Shown here: positions 1 through 9,272 of the stretch, one piece after another
How the letters are laid out: each line of letters starts with the position of its first letter
Position numbering within the stretch: position 1 is the stretch's first letter
Source of the DNA: an uncultured Woeseia sp.
GTDB taxonomy: Bacteria > Pseudomonadota > Gammaproteobacteria > Steroidobacterales > Woeseiaceae
Length of the DNA: 64,000 nt
NCBI GenBank assembly: GCA_937925605.1
Contig: CALALV010000160.1
Coordinates: forward strand, 7,501-71,500
Direction: 5' to 3'
Translations under genes and position numbers: made by a program
Notes under the pieces: generated by a model
What the model was told of the DNA's origin: nothing
The model's database searches: none
The model's input: the letters and a program-made list of their open reading frames with translations, nothing else

Positions 1-473
1 CCGAGCAGGTTGGCCGGCAACACCGGCAGGCCGCCCGGCGCGCCGATGCCGTGCAGGGCGCCGGCGAGTGCCACGTAGTTGCCGTCGTGGCCCGCCTGCC
101 CGGCCTGCGGCCCGAACTGTCCCCAGCCGGTCATGCGACCGTAAACGAGCTTCGGGTTGCGCGCGAGGCAGGCTTCCGGTGCGAGACCCAGGCGTTCCAT
201 GACGCCCGGCCGGAATCCCTCGAACAGCGCGTCGGCGTTCTCACATAGCGCCAGCACGAGATCGCGACCGGCATCGCTCTTCAGGTCGATCGCCACGCTC
301 GGCCGTCCACGGTTCATCAGGTTGTAGCGGCGAGGGATCAGGCTCGTCGCGTCGCCGCCGCGGCGCTCGATGCGGATGAGGTCCGCGCCCATGTCGGCGA
401 GCAGCATGCCGGCGAACTGCGTCGGGCCGATGCCGGCGATCTCGACGAGACGGAATCCGGCGAGCGGCCCCAC
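1..473 (-). CDS. CaiB/BaiF CoA-transferase, alpha-methylacyl-CoA racemase type (3' end outside window)
   Basis: Family III CoA-transferase fold; members either move CoA between carboxylic acids or epimerise 2-methylacyl-CoAs. Translation from GTG at 473 gives [20 protein letters not shown], the characteristic N-terminus of the Amacr/Mcr subgroup, then [48 protein letters not shown] and [12 protein letters not shown]. About 157 codons are present; the C-terminal half lies beyond base 1. It starts 16 nt after the stop of the upstream SDR and is the last visible gene of the mutase operon. The match to the start motif argues for a 2-methylacyl-CoA racemase over a plain transferase, but the two are hard to separate by sequence. 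The operon with a carbon-skeleton mutase suggests branched acyl-CoA substrates (inference). Confidence 0.88.
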   Translation of the reverse strand, partial: MGPLAGFRLVEIAGIGPTQFAGMLLADMGADLIRIERRGGDATSLIPRRYNLMNRGRPSVAIDLKSDAGRDLVLALCENADALFEGFRPGVMERLGLAPEACLARNPKLVYGRMTGWGQFGPQAGQAGHDGNYVALAGALHGIGAPGGLPVLPANLL

Positions 474-489
474 CGGACTCAGCCAGCGT

Positions 490-1260
490 TCAGAGCGAAC
501 TGCACAGGTGACCGCCGTCGACCGTGATGTTGCTGCCGGTCATGTAGCTGCCGGCGTCCGAGGCGAGCAGCAGCAACGCGCCCGACAGTTCCTCGTACTT
601 GCCGGCCCGGCGCATCGGCACCTGCCGGATGTTTTTCTGCCCGGCCTCGGTCTCGAGGAAGCCCTGGTTGATCTCGGTCGAGAAATAGCCCGGCGCGATC
701 GAGTTGACCCGGATGCCGTAGCGGCAGTTCTCGAGTGCGAGCGCCTGCGTGAATTTCACGACCGCGCTCTTCGCGGCAATGTACGGCGACAGCGCCTTCG
801 CGACCCGGTAGCCGAGCACCGAGGCGATGTTGACGATGCTGCCGCCCTTGCCGCGCTCGATCATCCGGCGCGTCGCGGCCTTCGCAACCAGGAACACGCC
901 CTTCAGGTTCGTGTCGATCACGGCGTCCCAGTCGGCCTCGGACAGCTCGGCGGCGAAGCCGCCGCGGGCGATGCCGGCGTTGTTGACGACGATGTCGAGA
1001 CCGGTACCGAGCTCGTCGATCTCCGCGAAAGCCCGGTCCACCGAGGCCGAGTCGGCGACGTCGAGATCGACGCAGTGCGCCGTGCCGCCCGCGTCAGCGA
1101 TCTCCTGCGCGAGCGCCTCGAGCCGCTCGCGCCGGCGCGCGGCGAGGATCACGGTCGCCCCTGCGGCCGCCAGTACCTGCGCGAAATGTCGCCCCAGGCC
1201 GCTGCTCGCGCCGGTGACGAGCGCCGTCCGGCCGTCGAGCCGGAAGCTGTCGAGGGCCAT
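490..1260 (-). CDS. SDR family NAD(P)-dependent oxidoreductase
   Basis: A 256-residue classical short-chain dehydrogenase/reductase. The cofactor motif TGASSGLG is at residues 16-23, NNAG at 93-96, and the catalytic set is Ser147, Tyr160 and Lys164 (SPYIAAKSA). The C-terminus [11 protein letters not shown] is the usual SDR ending. Substrate cannot be read from sequence; the setting (acyl-CoA mutase, thioesterase, racemase) suggests a 3-hydroxyacyl-CoA or related alcohol (inference). It begins 1 nt after the thioesterase stop and is followed 16 nt later by the CoA-transferase, so it is part of the same operon. All catalytic residues are present. Confidence 0.9.
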   Translation of the reverse strand: MALDSFRLDGRTALVTGASSGLGRHFAQVLAAAGATVILAARRRERLEALAQEIADAGGTAHCVDLDVADSASVDRAFAEIDELGTGLDIVVNNAGIARGGFAAELSEADWDAVIDTNLKGVFLVAKAATRRMIERGKGGSIVNIASVLGYRVAKALSPYIAAKSAVVKFTQALALENCRYGIRVNSIAPGYFSTEINQGFLETEAGQKNIRQVPMRRAGKYEELSGALLLLASDAGSYMTGSNITVDGGHLCSSL

Positions 1261-1261
1261 G

Positions 1262-1696
1262 CTAGCTCGCCCCGCGCGCGCGGGCGCGCGGCTTGTAGGT
1301 GCCGGTCGCGGTCGCGCAGAGTATGTTTTTTTCGGGATCGAACAGCCTGGCCTGCGCGAAGAACATCGACGCCGTGCGCCGGATCAGCTCGCCCTCGGCG
1401 ACGACCTTGTTGCCCTGGTGCGGCGCCATGAAGGTCGCGTTCAGGTTGACGGTCACCGAGACCATCTCGCCGGAGGTGCCGAAACTGCCGGACACGGCGC
1501 CGGCGATGTCGAGCAGCGAGGAAATCACGCCGCCGTGCAGGAAGCCGACCGTGTTGCGGTGCTCGGAACGCACCGGCATCTCGAGGCGGGCGAAGCCGTC
1601 TTTCCAGCTCGTGAGCTTGAAGCCCAGGAATTCGAGGTAGGTGCCCTTGTACAGCGTGGGGTTGTCGATGAAGCTCTTCGGTCGCTCGTCACTCAT
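1262..1696 (-). CDS. PaaI-family hotdog-fold thioesterase
   Basis: A 144-residue single hotdog-domain protein. It shows the family's N-terminal HGG loop (residues 54-56, GFLHGGVISSLLDIAG) with Asp63 in the following helix, and a C-terminal strand ATATGTYKPR. PaaI-type enzymes hydrolyse aryl- or acyl-CoA thioesters in the cytoplasm as homotetramers. Its start overlaps the stop of the upstream redox gene by 4 nt (ATGA), and the SDR starts 1 nt downstream, so translation is probably coupled. The likely role is releasing CoA from products or dead-end intermediates of the pathway fed by the mutase (inference). Confidence 0.88.
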   Translation of the reverse strand: MSDERPKSFIDNPTLYKGTYLEFLGFKLTSWKDGFARLEMPVRSEHRNTVGFLHGGVISSLLDIAGAVSGSFGTSGEMVSVTVNLNATFMAPHQGNKVVAEGELIRRTASMFFAQARLFDPEKNILCATATGTYKPRARARGAS

Positions 1697-2559
1697 CCTG
1701 CAATGGCTCCGGTACGTTTCAGTATCGCGAGGAAAATATCCGGTTCAGGCCGGACCCGGTAGTTGTCGGTCTGGTCAGAATACAGGATTGTACCGTTCGC
1801 GTTCGTGACGATGACGGTCGGCATGACGGTGTCGCGGGGATAGCCGCGCGCAAAGCCGGCCGGCACGCCTTGGCCGACGGCGATGTCGAGTTCGGCGGCG
1901 GCCGCGCTGCCGGGATCGACCAGGAAGCGGAACGGCACGTCGTGGCGCGCCGCGAGTTCGCGGCTGCGCTCCGGGTCCTGCGGGCTGACCAGCACGACGT
2001 CCACGCCCAGCCCGGCAAACTCCTCGTGCCGCGCCGCGAGCTCCGCGACCTGCCCCATGCACAGCGCGCACCAGTTGCCGCGGTAGAACAGCAGGACCGT
2101 GGGTCGGCCCACGAACTCCCCGCTGTCGACGCTGGCGCCGTCCAGGTCCGTCAGCCTGAATTCCGGCAGCTTGTTGCCGACCTCGAGCCGGATGCTCGAG
2201 AAACGCCCGAAGCGCGCGTACCAGTACACGTACAGCAGCAGCAGCCCGAACGCGACGCAGGCTACGGCGAACGGCGGCCAGCCGGCCGTCCGTTCCATCA
2301 GCCACTCCCAGGCGGCGAGCAGCGTACCGGCGGCGGAGACGCCGAGGCCGAGCGGCGCGCTCTCGCTCACGCGCGCGGCGCCCCCCCATTGCAGGCGGGC
2401 CAGGATCACGGGCAGCGGCAGGGCCGCGAACGCGACGCCCCACCAGGCGAGCCTGTCGTTCCCGCCCGCGAGCGCGAGTCCCACGCCCGCGAGGCACAGC
2501 AGCACCGACACGCCGAGTGCCGGCAGGATGAAATACGACTTCGCTCTCGCGCTCTTCAC
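1693..2559 (-). CDS. Membrane-anchored peroxiredoxin-like (AhpC/TSA) thiol redox protein
   Basis: A 288-residue protein with an N-terminal membrane part (hydrophobic stretches at about residues 10-31, 38-55 and 96-113) and a C-terminal thioredoxin-fold domain from about residue 128. The redox motif is a CxxC at 164-167 in YRGNWCALCMGQ, as in redoxin/AhpC-TSA proteins, followed by a typical VVLVSPQDPERSRELA strand-helix. The start is GTG at 2559, 25 nt after the mutase stop. It overlaps the thioesterase gene by 4 nt. A redox protein inside an acyl-CoA operon is unusual; it may protect the radical B12 enzyme or act on an envelope thiol, and nothing in the sequence decides this. Confidence 0.78.
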   Translation of the reverse strand: MKSARAKSYFILPALGVSVLLCLAGVGLALAGGNDRLAWWGVAFAALPLPVILARLQWGGAARVSESAPLGLGVSAAGTLLAAWEWLMERTAGWPPFAVACVAFGLLLLYVYWYARFGRFSSIRLEVGNKLPEFRLTDLDGASVDSGEFVGRPTVLLFYRGNWCALCMGQVAELAARHEEFAGLGVDVVLVSPQDPERSRELAARHDVPFRFLVDPGSAAAAELDIAVGQGVPAGFARGYPRDTVMPTVIVTNANGTILYSDQTDNYRVRPEPDIFLAILKRTGAIAG

Positions 2560-2584
2560 GACGACGGCCTGCCTCCCGGCGCGC

Positions 2585-5500
2585 TTACATGTTGCGGCGA
2601 TACTCGCCGCCGACTTCGTACAGCGCGCCCGATACCTGTCCCAGGGAGTTTGACTTGACCGTCTGCATGAGTTCCTCGAAGACGTTGCCGCGGGCGCGCG
2701 CCACCTTGCGCAGCGAGGCCAGCGCGTCCGCGCTGTCGTCGGCGTGCAGTTCGTGGAACGCGCGCAGGTTGCGGATCTGGTCGTCCTTCTCGCCGTCCGT
2801 CGAGCGGATCAGCTCCTGCTCGTGGACCTCGTCCTCCTGGCCCTGCTTCGGCAGGAAGGTGTTGACGCCGATGATCGGCAGGCTGCCGTCGTGCTTCTTC
2901 GCCTCGTAGTACAGCGATTCGTCCTGGATCTTGCCGCGCTGGTACATCGTGTCCATCGCGCCGAGCACGCCGCCGCGCTCCGAGATGCGCTCGAATTCCT
3001 GGTACACGGCTTCCTCGACCAGGTCGGTCAGCTCGTCGATGATGAACGAGCCCTGCCAAGGGTTCTCGCAGAAATTGAGACCCAGCTCGCGCGAGATGAT
3101 CAGCTGGATCGCCACGGCGCGGCGCACCGACTGTTCCGTCGGCGTCGTGATCGCCTCGTCGAAGGCATTCGTGTGCAGGCTGTTGCAATTGTCGAACAGC
3201 GCGTACAGCGCCTGCAGCGTCGTGCGGATGTCGTTGAAGCTGATCTCCTGCGCGTGCAGCGAGCGCCCCGAGGTCTGCACGTGGTACTTCAGCATCTGCG
3301 AGCGCCTCCCGGCGCCGTAGCGCTCACGCATCGCCCGCGCCCAGATGCGCCGCGCGACCCGGCCGATCACCGTGTATTCGGGATCCATGCCGTTCGAGAA
3401 GAAGAACGACAGGTTCGGCGCGAATTCATCGATATCCATGCCGCGCGCGAGGTAGTACTCGACGATCGTGAAGCCGTTCGACAGCGTGAAGGCGAGCTGG
3501 CTGATCGGGTTCGCGCCGGCCTCGGCGATGTGGTAGCCGCTTATCGACACCGAGTAATAGTTGCGGACCTTGTGATCGATGAAATACTGCTGGACGTCAC
3601 CCATCATCTTCATCGCGAACTCGGTCGAGAAGATGCAGGTGTTCTGCGCCTGGTCCTCCTTCAGGATGTCCGCCTGCACGGTCCCGCGGACCTGCTTCAG
3701 AGTCGCGGCCTTGATCTTCGCGTAGGTCTCCCGGTCGACCAGCTTGTCGCCGCTGATGCCCAGCAGGCCGAGGCCCAGCCCGTCGTTGCCCTCCGGGAGC
3801 TCGCCGTTGTAGACCGGCCGCGGCCGGTTCTCGAAATACGCGTCGATCTTCTTCTGCGCGGCCTCCCATTCGCCGCTTTCACGCAGGTGCTTCTCGACCT
3901 GCTGGTCGATCGCCGTGTTCATGAAGAACGCGAGAATCATCGGCGCCGGGCCATTGATCGTCATCGACACCGACGTCGTCGGCGCGCACAGGTCGAAGCC
4001 CGAGTACAGCTTCTTCATGTCGTCGACGGTCGCGATCGACACGCCGGAGTTGCCGACCTTGCCGTAGATGTCCGGGCGCTCGTGCGGGTCCTCGCCGTAC
4101 AGCGTCACCGAGTCGAACGCGGTCGACAGCCGCGCGGCGGGCTGGCCCTGCGACAGGTAGTGGAAACGACGGTTCGTGCGCTCCGGCGTGCCCTCGCCGG
4201 CGAACATGCGGGTCGGGTCCTCGGTGCTCCGCCGGTAAGGGTAGACGCCGCCGGTGTAGGGATAGGCGCCGGGCAGGTTCTCCTTCATCAGGAATTTCAG
4301 GAGCTCGCCCCAGTCACGGTACTTCGGTGGGGCGATTTTCGGGATTTTCTGGTGGCTCAGCGACTCGCGGTAGTTGTTGCCGCGGATTTCCCTGCCGCGC
4401 ACCTCGTAGGCGTACTCCTCGGCACGCACGGCCTCGAAGCGCTCGGGCCACTCGCGCAGCAGCGCGAGCGCGTCGGAACTCAGCGTTTTCAGCGTTTCCT
4501 GGTAGCGCTGGCGCAGCGTCAGCAGCGAGCGGTCGCCGCCGTCGGTCAGTTGCTGCTTGTCGTAAGGCGCGAATTGCTTCGGCAGCGCGTCGTCGTCGAG
4601 CGCTTTCAGCGCCTCGTACAGGTGCTGCAAGTCGCTCGCCGCGCGCGCCTGCGCCTCGACCGACTCGTTGACCTTGCGGCCCTGCTCGGCTATCTCGGCC
4701 AGGTAGCGGATGCGGCTGCCCGGGATGACCGCCATCGCGCGCGGCTCCTTCTGCGTCACGTCGAGGTCCGGCGTCCAGCCCTCGTCACCGAGCTTGAGCT
4801 TCTCGCGCAGGCGCCGGCACAGCTCGACGAACATCCAGCTGATGCCCGGGTCGCTGAACTGGCTCGCGATCGTCGGGTAGACCGGGATCTCGTCGTCCCT
4901 GGTATCGAAGGCTACGTGGTTACGCTTCCACTGCTTGCGGATGTCGCGCAGCGCGTCCTCGGCGCCGCGCTTGTCGTACTTGTTGAGCACGATAAGGTCG
5001 GCGAAATCCAGCATGTCGATCTTCTCGAGCTGGCTCGCCGCGCCGTAGTCGCTGGTCATGACATAGACCGAGTAGTCGACGAGGTCGACGATCTCCGAAT
5101 CGGACTGGCCGATGCCGGCGGTCTCGACGATCACGAGATCGTAACCGAGCGACTTCAGGAAGAGGACCTGGTCGGCCAGCATCTCGCTCGTCGCGAGGTG
5201 CTGGCGGCGCGTGGCGATCGAGCGCATGTAGACGCGCTCCGAGCGCAGCGAGTTCATCCGGATGCGGTCGCCGAGCAGCGCGCCGCCGGTGCGCCGGCGG
5301 GTCGGGTCGACCGCGAGCACGGCGATGCGCATGTCCGGGAACGAGCTTAGGAAACGGTTCAGGATCTCGTCCGTCACGCTCGACTTGCCGGCGCCGCCCG
5401 TGCCGGTGATGCCGACCACCGGTACCTTGCCCGCCTTGACCTGCCAGGCCTTGCGCAAGCCGTCGAGCTTCGCCTCGTCGAAGGCGTTTTCCTCGATCGC

Positions 5501-6028
5501 TGACATCATCTCGGCCACGTCGCTGAAGCTGTCGGCCGCGATCTCGGCGGGCGGCGACGTTTCGCGGCGTGCCTCGCGCGTGCGCCGTACCAGGTCCTCG
5601 ATCATGTCGTCGAGGCCCATGGTCATGCCGTCGTGCGGGTGGTAGATCCGCTCGACGCCGTAGTCCATCAGCTCACGGATCTCTTCGGGCGTGATCGTGC
5701 CGCCACCGCCGCCGAACACCTTGATGTGCGGGGCGCCCAGCTCGCGCAGGCGGTCGACCATGTAGCGGAAGAACTCCATGTGGCCGCCCTGGTAGGAGCT
5801 GACCGCGATGCCGTCGGCGTCCTCCTGAATCGCCGCGCGCACGATGTCGTCGACGCTGCGGTTATGCCCGAGGTGGATCACCTCGGCGCCCTTCGCCTGG
5901 ATCAGGCGGCGCATGATGTTGATCGCGGCGTCGTGGCCGTCGAACAGCGAGGCCGCGGTGACGAACCTGAGCGGCGGCTCGGCGTGCTTCCTGCCGGTGC
6001 CGGGCAGATCGGTGGCAGCGGTGCTCAT
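2585..6028 (-). CDS. icmF: Fused isobutyryl-CoA mutase IcmF (B12 domain + MeaB-type GTPase + mutase)
   Basis: A 1147-residue adenosylcobalamin-dependent acyl-CoA mutase with its G-protein chaperone fused in the middle, the IcmF layout. The N-terminal B12-binding domain (about 20-150) carries [13 protein letters not shown], with His32 as expected lower ligand, and [14 protein letters not shown]. The GTPase (about 200-420) has Walker [10 protein letters not shown] at 209-217 and NKYDKRG. The C-terminal TIM-barrel mutase runs from about 570 to 1110 ([41 protein letters not shown]). IcmF interconverts isobutyryl- and n-butyryl-CoA; relatives use isovaleryl/pivalyl-CoA, and I cannot separate these by eye. 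A good GGAGGA ribosome site precedes ATG 6028. It is the first gene of a five-gene operon and lies divergent to a TetR gene. Confidence 0.95.
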   Translation of the reverse strand: MSTAATDLPGTGRKHAEPPLRFVTAASLFDGHDAAINIMRRLIQAKGAEVIHLGHNRSVDDIVRAAIQEDADGIAVSSYQGGHMEFFRYMVDRLRELGAPHIKVFGGGGGTITPEEIRELMDYGVERIYHPHDGMTMGLDDMIEDLVRRTREARRETSPPAEIAADSFSDVAEMMSAIEENAFDEAKLDGLRKAWQVKAGKVPVVGITGTGGAGKSSVTDEILNRFLSSFPDMRIAVLAVDPTRRRTGGALLGDRIRMNSLRSERVYMRSIATRRQHLATSEMLADQVLFLKSLGYDLVIVETAGIGQSDSEIVDLVDYSVYVMTSDYGAASQLEKIDMLDFADLIVLNKYDKRGAEDALRDIRKQWKRNHVAFDTRDDEIPVYPTIASQFSDPGISWMFVELCRRLREKLKLGDEGWTPDLDVTQKEPRAMAVIPGSRIRYLAEIAEQGRKVNESVEAQARAASDLQHLYEALKALDDDALPKQFAPYDKQQLTDGGDRSLLTLRQRYQETLKTLSSDALALLREWPERFEAVRAEEYAYEVRGREIRGNNYRESLSHQKIPKIAPPKYRDWGELLKFLMKENLPGAYPYTGGVYPYRRSTEDPTRMFAGEGTPERTNRRFHYLSQGQPAARLSTAFDSVTLYGEDPHERPDIYGKVGNSGVSIATVDDMKKLYSGFDLCAPTTSVSMTINGPAPMILAFFMNTAIDQQVEKHLRESGEWEAAQKKIDAYFENRPRPVYNGELPEGNDGLGLGLLGISGDKLVDRETYAKIKAATLKQVRGTVQADILKEDQAQNTCIFSTEFAMKMMGDVQQYFIDHKVRNYYSVSISGYHIAEAGANPISQLAFTLSNGFTIVEYYLARGMDIDEFAPNLSFFFSNGMDPEYTVIGRVARRIWARAMRERYGAGRRSQMLKYHVQTSGRSLHAQEISFNDIRTTLQALYALFDNCNSLHTNAFDEAITTPTEQSVRRAVAIQLIISRELGLNFCENPWQGSFIIDELTDLVEEAVYQEFERISERGGVLGAMDTMYQRGKIQDESLYYEAKKHDGSLPIIGVNTFLPKQGQEDEVHEQELIRSTDGEKDDQIRNLRAFHELHADDSADALASLRKVARARGNVFEELMQTVKSNSLGQVSGALYEVGGEYRRNM

Positions 6029-6105
6029 GGGGGCCTATCCTCCGGAATTCGGTGCCAGTGCCCCGTTTTATGGGTTGTTTTTCAGGCAGTTCTGGCGTTG
6101 CAGAA

Positions 6106-6125
6106 ATTTTAATGGCGATTAAAAT
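6106..6125. promoter_or_regulatory. AT-rich palindrome, candidate TetR operator
   Basis: Perfect inverted repeat ATTTTAAT-GGCG-ATTAAAAT (8-bp arms) in the 154-base gap between icmF and the divergent TetR gene. It stands out sharply from the GC-rich surroundings and sits 57 bases before the regulator's ATG. TetR-family proteins typically bind such dyads between themselves and a divergent target, so this is the natural operator candidate. Binding is inferred. Confidence 0.6.
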
Positions 6126-6182
6126 AATGCACGCGGCGGGCGAAAACAAGGGCCCGCGGACCGCACAGTCTACAGGACCCGC

Positions 6183-6779
6183 ATGGCACAGACGGCAGAC
6201 GAGACCCGCTTCGCGGCGCAGCGCGACCGGATCCTGAAGAGCGCCGCGCGCTGCTTCAACGAGAAGGGCTACAGCGGCACCTCGCTGAAGGACGTCGCGC
6301 AGCTGCTGGGGCTGACCGACGCCGCCCTCTACTACTACGTGCGCAACAAGGAAGAGCTGGTCTACCAGTGCTACCTGCGGGCCGCGGAGCTCGGCCGCGA
6401 GGCGCTCGAGCGCGCGGTCGACGAGGGCGGCAGCGGCCTCGAGCAGGCCCGCCTGTACGTCCGCTACCACGTCGAGATCATCGTGGGCCCGCGCGGGCCG
6501 GTCGCGATCATGAGCGAGATCCCGTCGCTGAAGGCCGAGCATCGCAACGACGTCCTCGAGCGCTCGCGCCGGCACGGCCGCGCGTTCGAACAGATCCTGG
6601 CCCGCGGCATCGAGGACGGCAGCATCGCGCCCTGCGACGTGCGCATGACCGGCAACGCCGTGATGGGCGCGATCAACTGGATCCCGAAGTGGTTCCACGG
6701 CAGCAGCGCCGTGGCCTCCGAGATCGTCGCCGAGTTTCCCGGCATCCTGACCCGCGGGCTGGCCGCCCGCGCGGACTGA
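6183..6779 (+). CDS. TetR/AcrR family transcriptional regulator
   Basis: A 198-residue one-domain-plus-ligand-pocket repressor. The N-terminal helix-turn-helix is clear: RILKSAARCFNEKGYSGTSL, then DVAQLLGLTDAALYYYVRNK (about residues 17-65). The remainder is an alpha-helical ligand-binding and dimerisation domain with no assignable ligand. ATG 6183 is supported by an AGGA ribosome site 6 bases upstream. It is divergent from the icmF operon with the palindrome at 6106-6125 between them, so it likely represses icmF and itself, perhaps in response to an acyl-CoA (inference). Its 3' end converges with a crotonase gene 8 nt away. Confidence 0.92.
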   Translation: MAQTADETRFAAQRDRILKSAARCFNEKGYSGTSLKDVAQLLGLTDAALYYYVRNKEELVYQCYLRAAELGREALERAVDEGGSGLEQARLYVRYHVEIIVGPRGPVAIMSEIPSLKAEHRNDVLERSRRHGRAFEQILARGIEDGSIAPCDVRMTGNAVMGAINWIPKWFHGSSAVASEIVAEFPGILTRGLAARAD

Positions 6780-6787
6780 AACGCGTC

Positions 6788-7591
6788 TCAGTCGCTCGCC
6801 GGGTCGCTGAACTTCGGCACGCGGCGCTCGACGTTGGCCGCGACCGCCTCGCGCTGGTTGGCGCCGCCGAGCACGCCGAGTTGCAGCTTGACCTCGCTTC
6901 GCAGCGCATCCGCTTCCGGCTCGTCGAAGGCGGTGTTCAGCAGCGTCTTCGCCGCGCGCACCGCGTCCGGCGAGGCGCCGGCGATCTGCGCCGCCAGCTC
7001 CCGCGCCGCGGCAAGCGGTTCCTCGGCAATCGCGGTCACGAGTCCGAGTTCGCGCGCTTCGTCCGCCGCGACGATGCGGCCGGTGTAGGTCAGCTCGCGC
7101 AGCCGGTCGTGGCGCACGACGTGGCGCATCGTCGCCGTCAGGCCCATGTCGGGGATGATGCCCCAGCGGATTTCCATGATCGAGCAGCGGACGCGCGGCG
7201 AGGCAATGCGCAGGTCCGCGCCCATGGCGATCTGCAGGCCCGCGCCGTAGACGACGCCGTCGAGCGCCGCGATGACCGGCACGGGCAGGTCGCGCCACGC
7301 GATCGCGGCGTTCTGGAACAGGTTCGCCACCCGCCCCGGCAACGGCTGCATGCGGCGCGCGAGCTCGGCCGGGTCGCCGGCCGAAAACACGGAGGTATCG
7401 ATGCCGGCACAGAAATGTTCGCCCGCGCCGTGCAGCACGACCGCGCGCACCGCCGGGTTACCGGCCAGTGCCTGCGCAGCATCCGTAAGGGCCTCGAACA
7501 TGTCGATGTTCACCGCGTTGCGTTTCTCGGGACGCGTCAGCACGACCTCGGCGACGTGGTCGTGCAGCGCGGTCGTAACGGTCTGCGGCAT
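6788..7591 (-). CDS. Enoyl-CoA hydratase/isomerase (crotonase) family protein
   Basis: A 267-residue crotonase-fold protein. The first oxyanion-hole segment is HFCAGID (about residue 60) and the second is VVYGAGLQIAMGAD (about 113-126). In classical enoyl-CoA hydratase the second segment carries catalytic Glu144 (GGGCELA); here that position reads Gln (GAGLQIA), while the second Glu is kept in MEIRWGIIPDMG. This favours an isomerase, hydrolase or other crotonase reaction over ordinary hydration (inference). A GAGGAG ribosome site precedes ATG 7591. The gene stands alone, converging with the TetR gene and divergent from the YceI-like gene. Confidence 0.88.
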   Translation of the reverse strand: MPQTVTTALHDHVAEVVLTRPEKRNAVNIDMFEALTDAAQALAGNPAVRAVVLHGAGEHFCAGIDTSVFSAGDPAELARRMQPLPGRVANLFQNAAIAWRDLPVPVIAALDGVVYGAGLQIAMGADLRIASPRVRCSIMEIRWGIIPDMGLTATMRHVVRHDRLRELTYTGRIVAADEARELGLVTAIAEEPLAAARELAAQIAGASPDAVRAAKTLLNTAFDEPEADALRSEVKLQLGVLGGANQREAVAANVERRVPKFSDPASD

Positions 7592-7683
7592 GCGGGCTGC
7601 TCCTCGCGAAAAGTTGCGGGCAGTCTAGCAGCGGCGCCGCGCGTGCGTCATGGTCCGCGGCGTCAGGGCTCGCGGAGGCCGAC

Positions 7684-8409
7684 ATGCATGGCCGGAAAAC
7701 GATGGCGACCGTCGCCTGCGTGCTCGCGCTGGCGGCCCGGGCACTGGCGAGCGACGCGGCGCCCGCCGGCGACTGGCGCGTCGTCGCCGCGGACAGCCGG
7801 CTGCGCGTGCTGGTGTTCCGCGCCGGGCTGCTCGGCCGGCTCGGCCACAACCACGTCGTCGCCCACGGCGCGCTCCAGGGCTGTGCGCGCATCGCCGGGA
7901 ATTTCGCCGAAAGCCGCGCGCAGCTGTCGCTCGCCGTCGCGGACTTCGTCGTCGACGACGCGGCGGACCGGCAGGCGGCGGGCGAGTCCTTCCCGGTCCC
8001 GGTACCCGCAGACGATATCGAGGCGACCCGTGCCAACATGCTGGGACCGCGGCTCCTCGACGCGGACGAGCACCCACGGATCGAGCTTGCAGGCGTGATT
8101 GCCCGCGGGAGCTGGCCGCAGCCGGACCTGCGCGTCACGGTGGCCATCGCCGGCGGGCAACGGCTGCTCGAATTCCCGGTCTCGCTCACGCTCGCCGACG
8201 AGCGACTGCGGGCGAGCGGCACCGTGAACGTCACGCACGAGCAACTGGGCCTCGAGCCGTTCACGGCCGCGCTCGGCACGCTGCGGGTCAGTGACTCGCT
8301 GGTGCTGCGCTTCGAACTCGCTTTCGAAAGATCGGCGTCAGGCTGCGAGCGTGCACTTGCCGTTGTCGAGGACGACGGCATTGCGCTCGCGGACGATCGA
8401 GCGGAATGA
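7684..8409 (+). CDS. YceI-like exported protein
   Basis: A 241-residue protein with an N-terminal signal-like segment (TMATVACVLALAARALA) followed by a YceI-like lipocalin fold: WRVVAADSRLRVLVFRAGLLGRLGHNHVV, a DEHPRIEL strand, and GTVNVTHEQLGLEPF near the end. YceI proteins are periplasmic binders of long isoprenoid or amphiphilic molecules. A GGAGG site lies 6 bases before ATG 7684. The fold appears to end near base 8335; the last 24 residues are encoded over the 3' end of the opposite-strand gene (72-bp tail-to-tail overlap). Ligand unknown. Confidence 0.75.
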   Translation: MHGRKTMATVACVLALAARALASDAAPAGDWRVVAADSRLRVLVFRAGLLGRLGHNHVVAHGALQGCARIAGNFAESRAQLSLAVADFVVDDAADRQAAGESFPVPVPADDIEATRANMLGPRLLDADEHPRIELAGVIARGSWPQPDLRVTVAIAGGQRLLEFPVSLTLADERLRASGTVNVTHEQLGLEPFTAALGTLRVSDSLVLRFELAFERSASGCERALAVVEDDGIALADDRAE

Positions 8410-9201
8410 CACGACGTTGCGCTCCTGCCACATCTGGGTGGTCAGGACCTCGCCCGGGTACAGCGTCCCGGTGAAACGCGCATCGAAGCCCGCGATCAGC
8501 GTGAAGTCGTATTCGCAGACCGTGTGCAGCACGGCCCGGCAGGCGAGCCCGGCGACACACTGCTGCTGCAGCGGGGCCCGCGGGTAACCCAGCGCCCGGG
8601 CGACGGCGTCTTCGGCATTGCGCGGATCGCGCTCGTCGCAGAGCCGGAACAAGAGCGCCTGCTCCGCGAAGCTCTTCAGGTCGCAGACGAGGTCCGGTTC
8701 GCGCGACGGCAGCCGGTGCGGCAGCGGCCCGGTGTCGACCGGCCCGCGAAAGCCGCCGCCCGCCGCGGTCAGCAGCGTGGCCGCGAGGTCGAACAGGACG
8801 GTCGCGTCGCGGGCCATGCGTGCCTCGGATTCGAGCAGCAGGCTGACGCCCTCGCCGCCGTGATCCAGCACGGCGACGACGCGGCTGTCGATGCGCAAAT
8901 CGGCGCTCGCCGGCAGCGGCCGGTACAGGTTGAGTTTCTGCTCCGCGAGCGTGACGCGCCCGGGGTCCCAGCCGCTGTCCTCCAGGAACGCGTAGTCGAG
9001 CAGGACGCCGGCCATGGTCGGCACCGTGGCGAGCCCCTCGCCCTCGTAGAGGTAGCGGCGCTCGCGCGGGTCGGTGACGCCGCGGCCGAAGCCGAGGCCG
9101 AACGCGTACAGCATCGAGTCGCGGTCGTCGTAGCGGCAGTGCCGGTCGACGATGCCGGTCCCGAGCAGCGAATCGAAGTTGACCGCCATCGGCGCGTTCA
9201 T
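8338..9201 (-). CDS. MaoC/hydratase-2-like double-hotdog protein, catalytic motif degenerate
   Basis: A 287-residue protein collinear with MFE-2-type (R)-enoyl-CoA hydratase 2: N-terminal YAFGLGFGRGVTDPRERRYLYEGE, then AEQKLNLYRPLPASADL and VLDHGGEGVSLLLES, and a second hotdog. The hydratase-2 motif, usually RLSGDxNPLHIDP, reads FRLCDERDPRNAED: Asp, Asn and His become Glu, Asp and Asn. The later PILHGLC reads PLQQQC. The fold is retained but the catalytic residues are not, so it may bind acyl-CoA without hydrating it, or use another mechanism (inference). Start ATG 9201 is chosen because MNAPMAVNFDSLLG fits the family; the longer reading frame upstream runs over the divergent GNAT gene. Confidence 0.78.
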   Translation of the reverse strand: MNAPMAVNFDSLLGTGIVDRHCRYDDRDSMLYAFGLGFGRGVTDPRERRYLYEGEGLATVPTMAGVLLDYAFLEDSGWDPGRVTLAEQKLNLYRPLPASADLRIDSRVVAVLDHGGEGVSLLLESEARMARDATVLFDLAATLLTAAGGGFRGPVDTGPLPHRLPSREPDLVCDLKSFAEQALLFRLCDERDPRNAEDAVARALGYPRAPLQQQCVAGLACRAVLHTVCEYDFTLIAGFDARFTGTLYPGEVLTTQMWQERNVVSFRSIVRERNAVVLDNGKCTLAA

Positions 9202-9272
9202 GCGCGGGCATTCTATGGCTCGCCCGGGTCCCCGGCAAGTTATGCTCGGCGCATGTCGAGGTGTGTGTCGCA

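Noticed and set aside
2744..5350. 868-residue open frame on the plus strand
   Set aside because: It is antisense to icmF, Arg/Val/Leu-rich without domains, and arises from GC-rich third codon positions of the mutase gene.
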